The notes under the pieces were generated by a model. It made no database searches. It saw nothing but the letters and a program-made list of their open reading frames with translations, and had not been told where the DNA came from. Source: Roseivirga sp. E12 (lineage in GTDB: Bacteria; Bacteroidota; Bacteroidia; Cytophagales; Cyclobacteriaceae). From it: a stretch of DNA of 64,000 bases. Made by a program: the position numbers and the translations under genes. The stretch's first letter is position 1, and every line of letters begins with the position of its first letter. The stretch lies in NCBI RefSeq assembly GCF_017592825.1, contig NZ_JAGFMD010000007.1:213547-277546 (forward strand). The letters are read 5' to 3'. Below are positions 63,501-64,000 of this stretch, one piece after another.

Positions 63501-64000
63501 TCCGTTCCGCCCGCCTCGATTATGTCTGGTATGGTATCTCCATCGCTATCGGTGTCTTCCCTGTTTTTGAGGCCATCAGCATCCTCATCTTCATCGGCTA
63601 AGGCGGTACCACCATTGTCCGGATCGTAGGCATCCGTCCAACCATCACCATCAGTATCAACGAGGTTATCACCTCTTCCATCCAAATCGGCATCTATATC
63701 ACCGGCTTCTATCAGGTCAGGTAGACCATCATTATCGCTGTCTAGGTCTAGTCGATCGGGAAGCCCATCTTGATCTGAATCATTATAAGAAAGTGCCGTT
63801 CCGCCATTATCAGAATCAAAGAGGTCTGACCAACCATCCCGGTCTTTATCAGTGAAAGCACCGTCTATTAATCCATCGCCATTGCTGTCTGTTCCACCGG
63901 CTTCTACATAATCTATGATGCCGTCATTGTCACTATCCCGATCTATTCTGTTTTCGATGCCGTCATTATCAGTATCTATGGCCGCGAGCGGAGTGCCGCC
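57560..64000 (-). CDS. Giant secreted protein with thrombospondin-3 calcium repeats, PA14 domains and T9SS tail (partial)
   Basis: An open frame of 2147 codons that continues beyond the right edge; the first in-window ATG at 63685 is internal. The N-terminal two thirds are TSP3-type repeats (DSDNDGI-P/AD, IEAGG, DTDNDGW) interrupted by three PA14-like domains (coded about 62.85-63.33, 61.63-62.08 and 60.48-60.95 kb; each contains a DGSKLYVDG-type motif). Then come a LamG-like domain (about 58.74-59.4 kb, LMLWLRGD...AEVIVYNQLLS), a further strand domain, a FTIERSGNGSTY-type Fn3-like segment, and a type A Por-secretion domain (PYPNPVQIGEKVYLKL, AGLYVLSINLG). The many Asp triplets should bind calcium. 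Probable cell-surface adhesin or released structural protein. Confidence 0.92.
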   Translation of the reverse strand, partial: GGTPLAAIDTDNDGIENRIDRDSDNDGIIDYVEAGGTDSNGDGLIDGAFTDKDRDGWSDLFDSDNGGTALSYNDSDQDGLPDRLDLDSDNDGLPDLIEAGDIDADLDGRGDNLVDTDGDGWTDAYDPDNGGTALADEDEDADGLKNREDTDSDGDTIPDIIEAGGTDTNFDSVVDDPADTDGDGWADTFDVDNGGTVLADLDSDTDGKKDRFDVDSDNDGLPEGEEGCTLSGSLDYQYFASAPSGNTVDNIPTTNPDHTGKSTSLNIEALFRSIEGPTAPIENLSFRFTGFIDIPETETFSFLMYSSDGAKLYVDGTILVDNDGLQAGVGSAFGSRLLSSGRHSVTIELFFTTGVDPFLELAYFSPSVSFTTFPFTSFSSPSYVCDSDGDGIANYLDLDSDNDGITDLIEAGGVDTDGNGRVDGTFNDTDNDGWADTYDPDQGTALANPDTDGDTYDNRLDLDSDNDGLPDNLEAQLSTDLASFTNNDSDNDGLKDSYDGDAGGTLLNNPVNTDGADNPDYLDLDSDNDGTFDIDESTGLLTDNNNDGMTDGFIGTNGLDNDHGSDNYAHPLGNFQAVNLAQTFGDADMDYLVCPAGEINFRDGPSDGDCFQALDDFDGDGIQNQIDLDNDDDGLMDIEEFTRTTASINYEFYSGLPSGNTVDNIPTTGALSEANSLDFNIPALQAAISGAPATNYAIRFTGGIVIPAADTYTFYTESDDGSKLFIDGVEVVNNDDIHALQEQQGTVTLSEGIHEFMVLYFFETQGTASLSVSYQSSTITKTSLPFSLLFAIDDPATDLDSIDPSFDLDSDDDGIPDIVEAGGVDIDNDGRVDGTFTDTDNDGWSDVFDPDNGGTRLVDINSDNDNIPDRLDIDSDNDGIADVVEASGTDSNNNGRVEDSSLTDVNGNGWSDTIEPAVGGSLLEDQDIDNDGLKNRIDVDSDQDGVPDLFEAGGTALIDSNEDGQVDDTTDTDQDGRANAFDVANGGTALADPDTDLDGLKNRLDLDSDNDGLQDMDEGCIIIGQLDYTYFSNFTDTSVDNIPTINPTAIGTSVGFGIQTIAQAVESASNPENYALRFTGFINIPTTDTYTFTLHSSDGSKFYVDGTLLIDNDGLAPAVSSTSGSRLLSGGQHTVTFEVFYNSGFVGILALAYSTATQSQINVPFDWFYIASSSCDSDGDGLDDRVDLDSDNDGIVDIIEAGGSDTDNNGVVDTFQDNNNNGWSDSYESPGGANLLPRPDTDGDLITDVTDLDSDNDGIPDIIEAGGTDAGGLGRVNIATVSDSDGDGWYATFDPSEGGTVLANPDTDADGLKNKFDLDSDGDGIPDIVEAGGVDIDSNGRIDDITDTDSDGWANLLDSDNGGTALADADTDGDSHKNRIDLDSDNDGISDTIEAQPTSTYISPSSTDTDADGIRDSYDIDNGGTSLSNPVNTDGTDNPDFLDLDSNNDGVFDISAVNTNLGASSGQFNIGLLQSNGGAIIIFANTTDFSDPVGSYYLNSGGGVFTFDDRIKDFDNDYLHAGDLDYRDNFQGVPGGVPENLMLWLRGDVSSPDWNDLSGNNVNITFTGSPTLSTAINYQPAYTFTGAQSANTDLSINAAANPDLAVLAVYLPSQDNSGSVWGEKSTTGRYMIDAVGATQNQAVSTGSGFESDIDQLYGTNTLSMATIIYDDLTSNGSQVYVNGEVKRSFTSGFSGTTNALQIAASGDNGDYFNGQVAEVIVYNQLLSNSSERQSIESYLALKYGITLSNDTDGDNTSFESGEGDYIIRQNAPETDLVIWDASANTQFHNNVAGIFRNNYTNIIQRQSKSANSDAIVTIGLDSDSDGLEASNADNPSTMTDNLALLWGHDGEALYDQSENIDFDPLQVISRLNREWRVQEYTNNNSQSIGEVIVQFDVSGLLGPTGIGTNDESQIVLLVDQDGDFSAGATMVSQSFVTASDNLVNFQVDFQNGNYFTLASNEDNALPITLLSFDATSTANGVQLDWATADEENSSHFTIERSGNGSTYSAIGQVSAAGTSEITRAYTYEDKNPLAGNNYYRLKSHDITGETEYSEIRHIKHSGSLSIEKPYPNPVQIGEKVYLKLPENSSIEAAHLYAVGGRQVLGSMTINSQNELSIDTQKLKAGLYVLSINLGQQITKFKILVKQ
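59640..64000 (-). repeat. Tandem coding repeats (thrombospondin-3 type)
   Basis: Blocks of imperfect repeats about 200 bases long encode the unit DLDSDNDGIxDxxEAGGxDxDxxGxxD plus a DTDxDGWxDxxDPDNGGTALxxPDTD section. They occupy about 59.64-60.47, 60.95-61.62, 62.09-62.85 and 63.33-64.0 kb and are separated by PA14-coding segments. The repetition makes the region prone to recombination and assembly collapse. Confidence 0.8.

Noticed and set aside
59775..63629. Several plus-strand ORFs of 60-190 codons rich in Ser, Pro and His
   Set aside because: They are antisense shadows of the thrombospondin-3 repeats, whose Asp/Gly codons read as Ser/Pro-rich frames on the other strand.
1..64000. tRNA, rRNA, CRISPR arrays, insertion sequences, prophage
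   Set aside because: None seen: no cloverleaf with a proper acceptor stem, no regularly spaced repeats with unique spacers, no transposase or integrase reading frames.

Overview
The window looks like a chromosomal segment of a marine, gliding-type Bacteroidota, most likely order Cytophagales (Roseivirga/Fulvivirga-like; inferred, not searched). Grounds seen in the sequence: Por-secretion (T9SS) C-terminal domains of type A and gliding-motility type B, FecI/FecR-type ECF sigma and anti-sigma pairs, STN and carboxypeptidase-regulatory domains, the MurF-alanine racemase fusion, a LytTR regulator paired with a multi-PAS kinase, TAnnTTTG-type promoter boxes and a carotenoid cluster with CrtW, CrtZ and CruF-like genes. 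Genes are dense, gaps are short, and no phage, IS element, CRISPR array, rRNA or tRNA was seen.

Layout. 1-15.4 kb: a MutS-like membrane ATPase (cut by the left edge); an ECF sigma / FecR / barrel-less STN receptor operon; FeoA-FeoB iron(II) uptake; an HTTM membrane protein; a 53-residue GCGG-ending mini-protein; MurF-Alr; a CsaA-like tRNA-binding protein; a small secreted protein; a TonB-dependent receptor; and a stand-alone HisA-like protein that lacks the first catalytic aspartate. 15.5-25.6 kb: an OmpR-type response regulator and its kinase, divergent from a T9SS-secreted Phe/Gly/Asp-rich protein across a promoter with four phased TTAAC repeats; LysA; cytochrome c; a lipoprotein; and a LytTR regulator divergent from a six-PAS histidine kinase. 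25.6-36.4 kb: a three-part outer-membrane protein (metallophosphoesterase, CotH/Fam20-kinase-like middle, BamA-like barrel); a Pycsar-effector-like (PycTM) membrane protein, a Crp/Fnr regulator, an SdiA-regulated-like propeller protein and an HD-PycTM fusion; then a MacB-type ABC permease and ATPase.

36.4-43.3 kb is a carotenoid island, all on the minus strand. In transcription order it holds cruF-like, crtZ, a CarH-like MerR/B12 regulator, an intergenic region with repeated GTTAAAC motifs, an ECF sigma factor, crtI, crtB, ispH and crtW. This predicts light/cobalamin-regulated synthesis of ketolated and hydroxylated carotenoids. 43.3-49.8 kb: DUF4286, a GNAT acetyltransferase, a C-type-lectin T9SS protein, seryl-tRNA synthetase, and Rho with a long disordered insert and a strong terminator.

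50-64 kb: two tandem paralogous membrane regulators (TPR, membrane helix, degenerate histidine-kinase module, AraC-type HTH), a small orphan protein with a diverged LuxR-like HTH, a structured 0.5-kb intergenic region, and a giant secreted protein with thrombospondin-3 calcium repeats, three PA14 domains and a T9SS tail, running off the right edge.

The most interesting items are the PycTM/Crp/HD-PycTM locus, the phosphoesterase-kinase-like-barrel fusion, the tandem pseudokinase-AraC regulators, the CarH/ECF-controlled carotenoid island and the HisA-like protein without its catalytic base.
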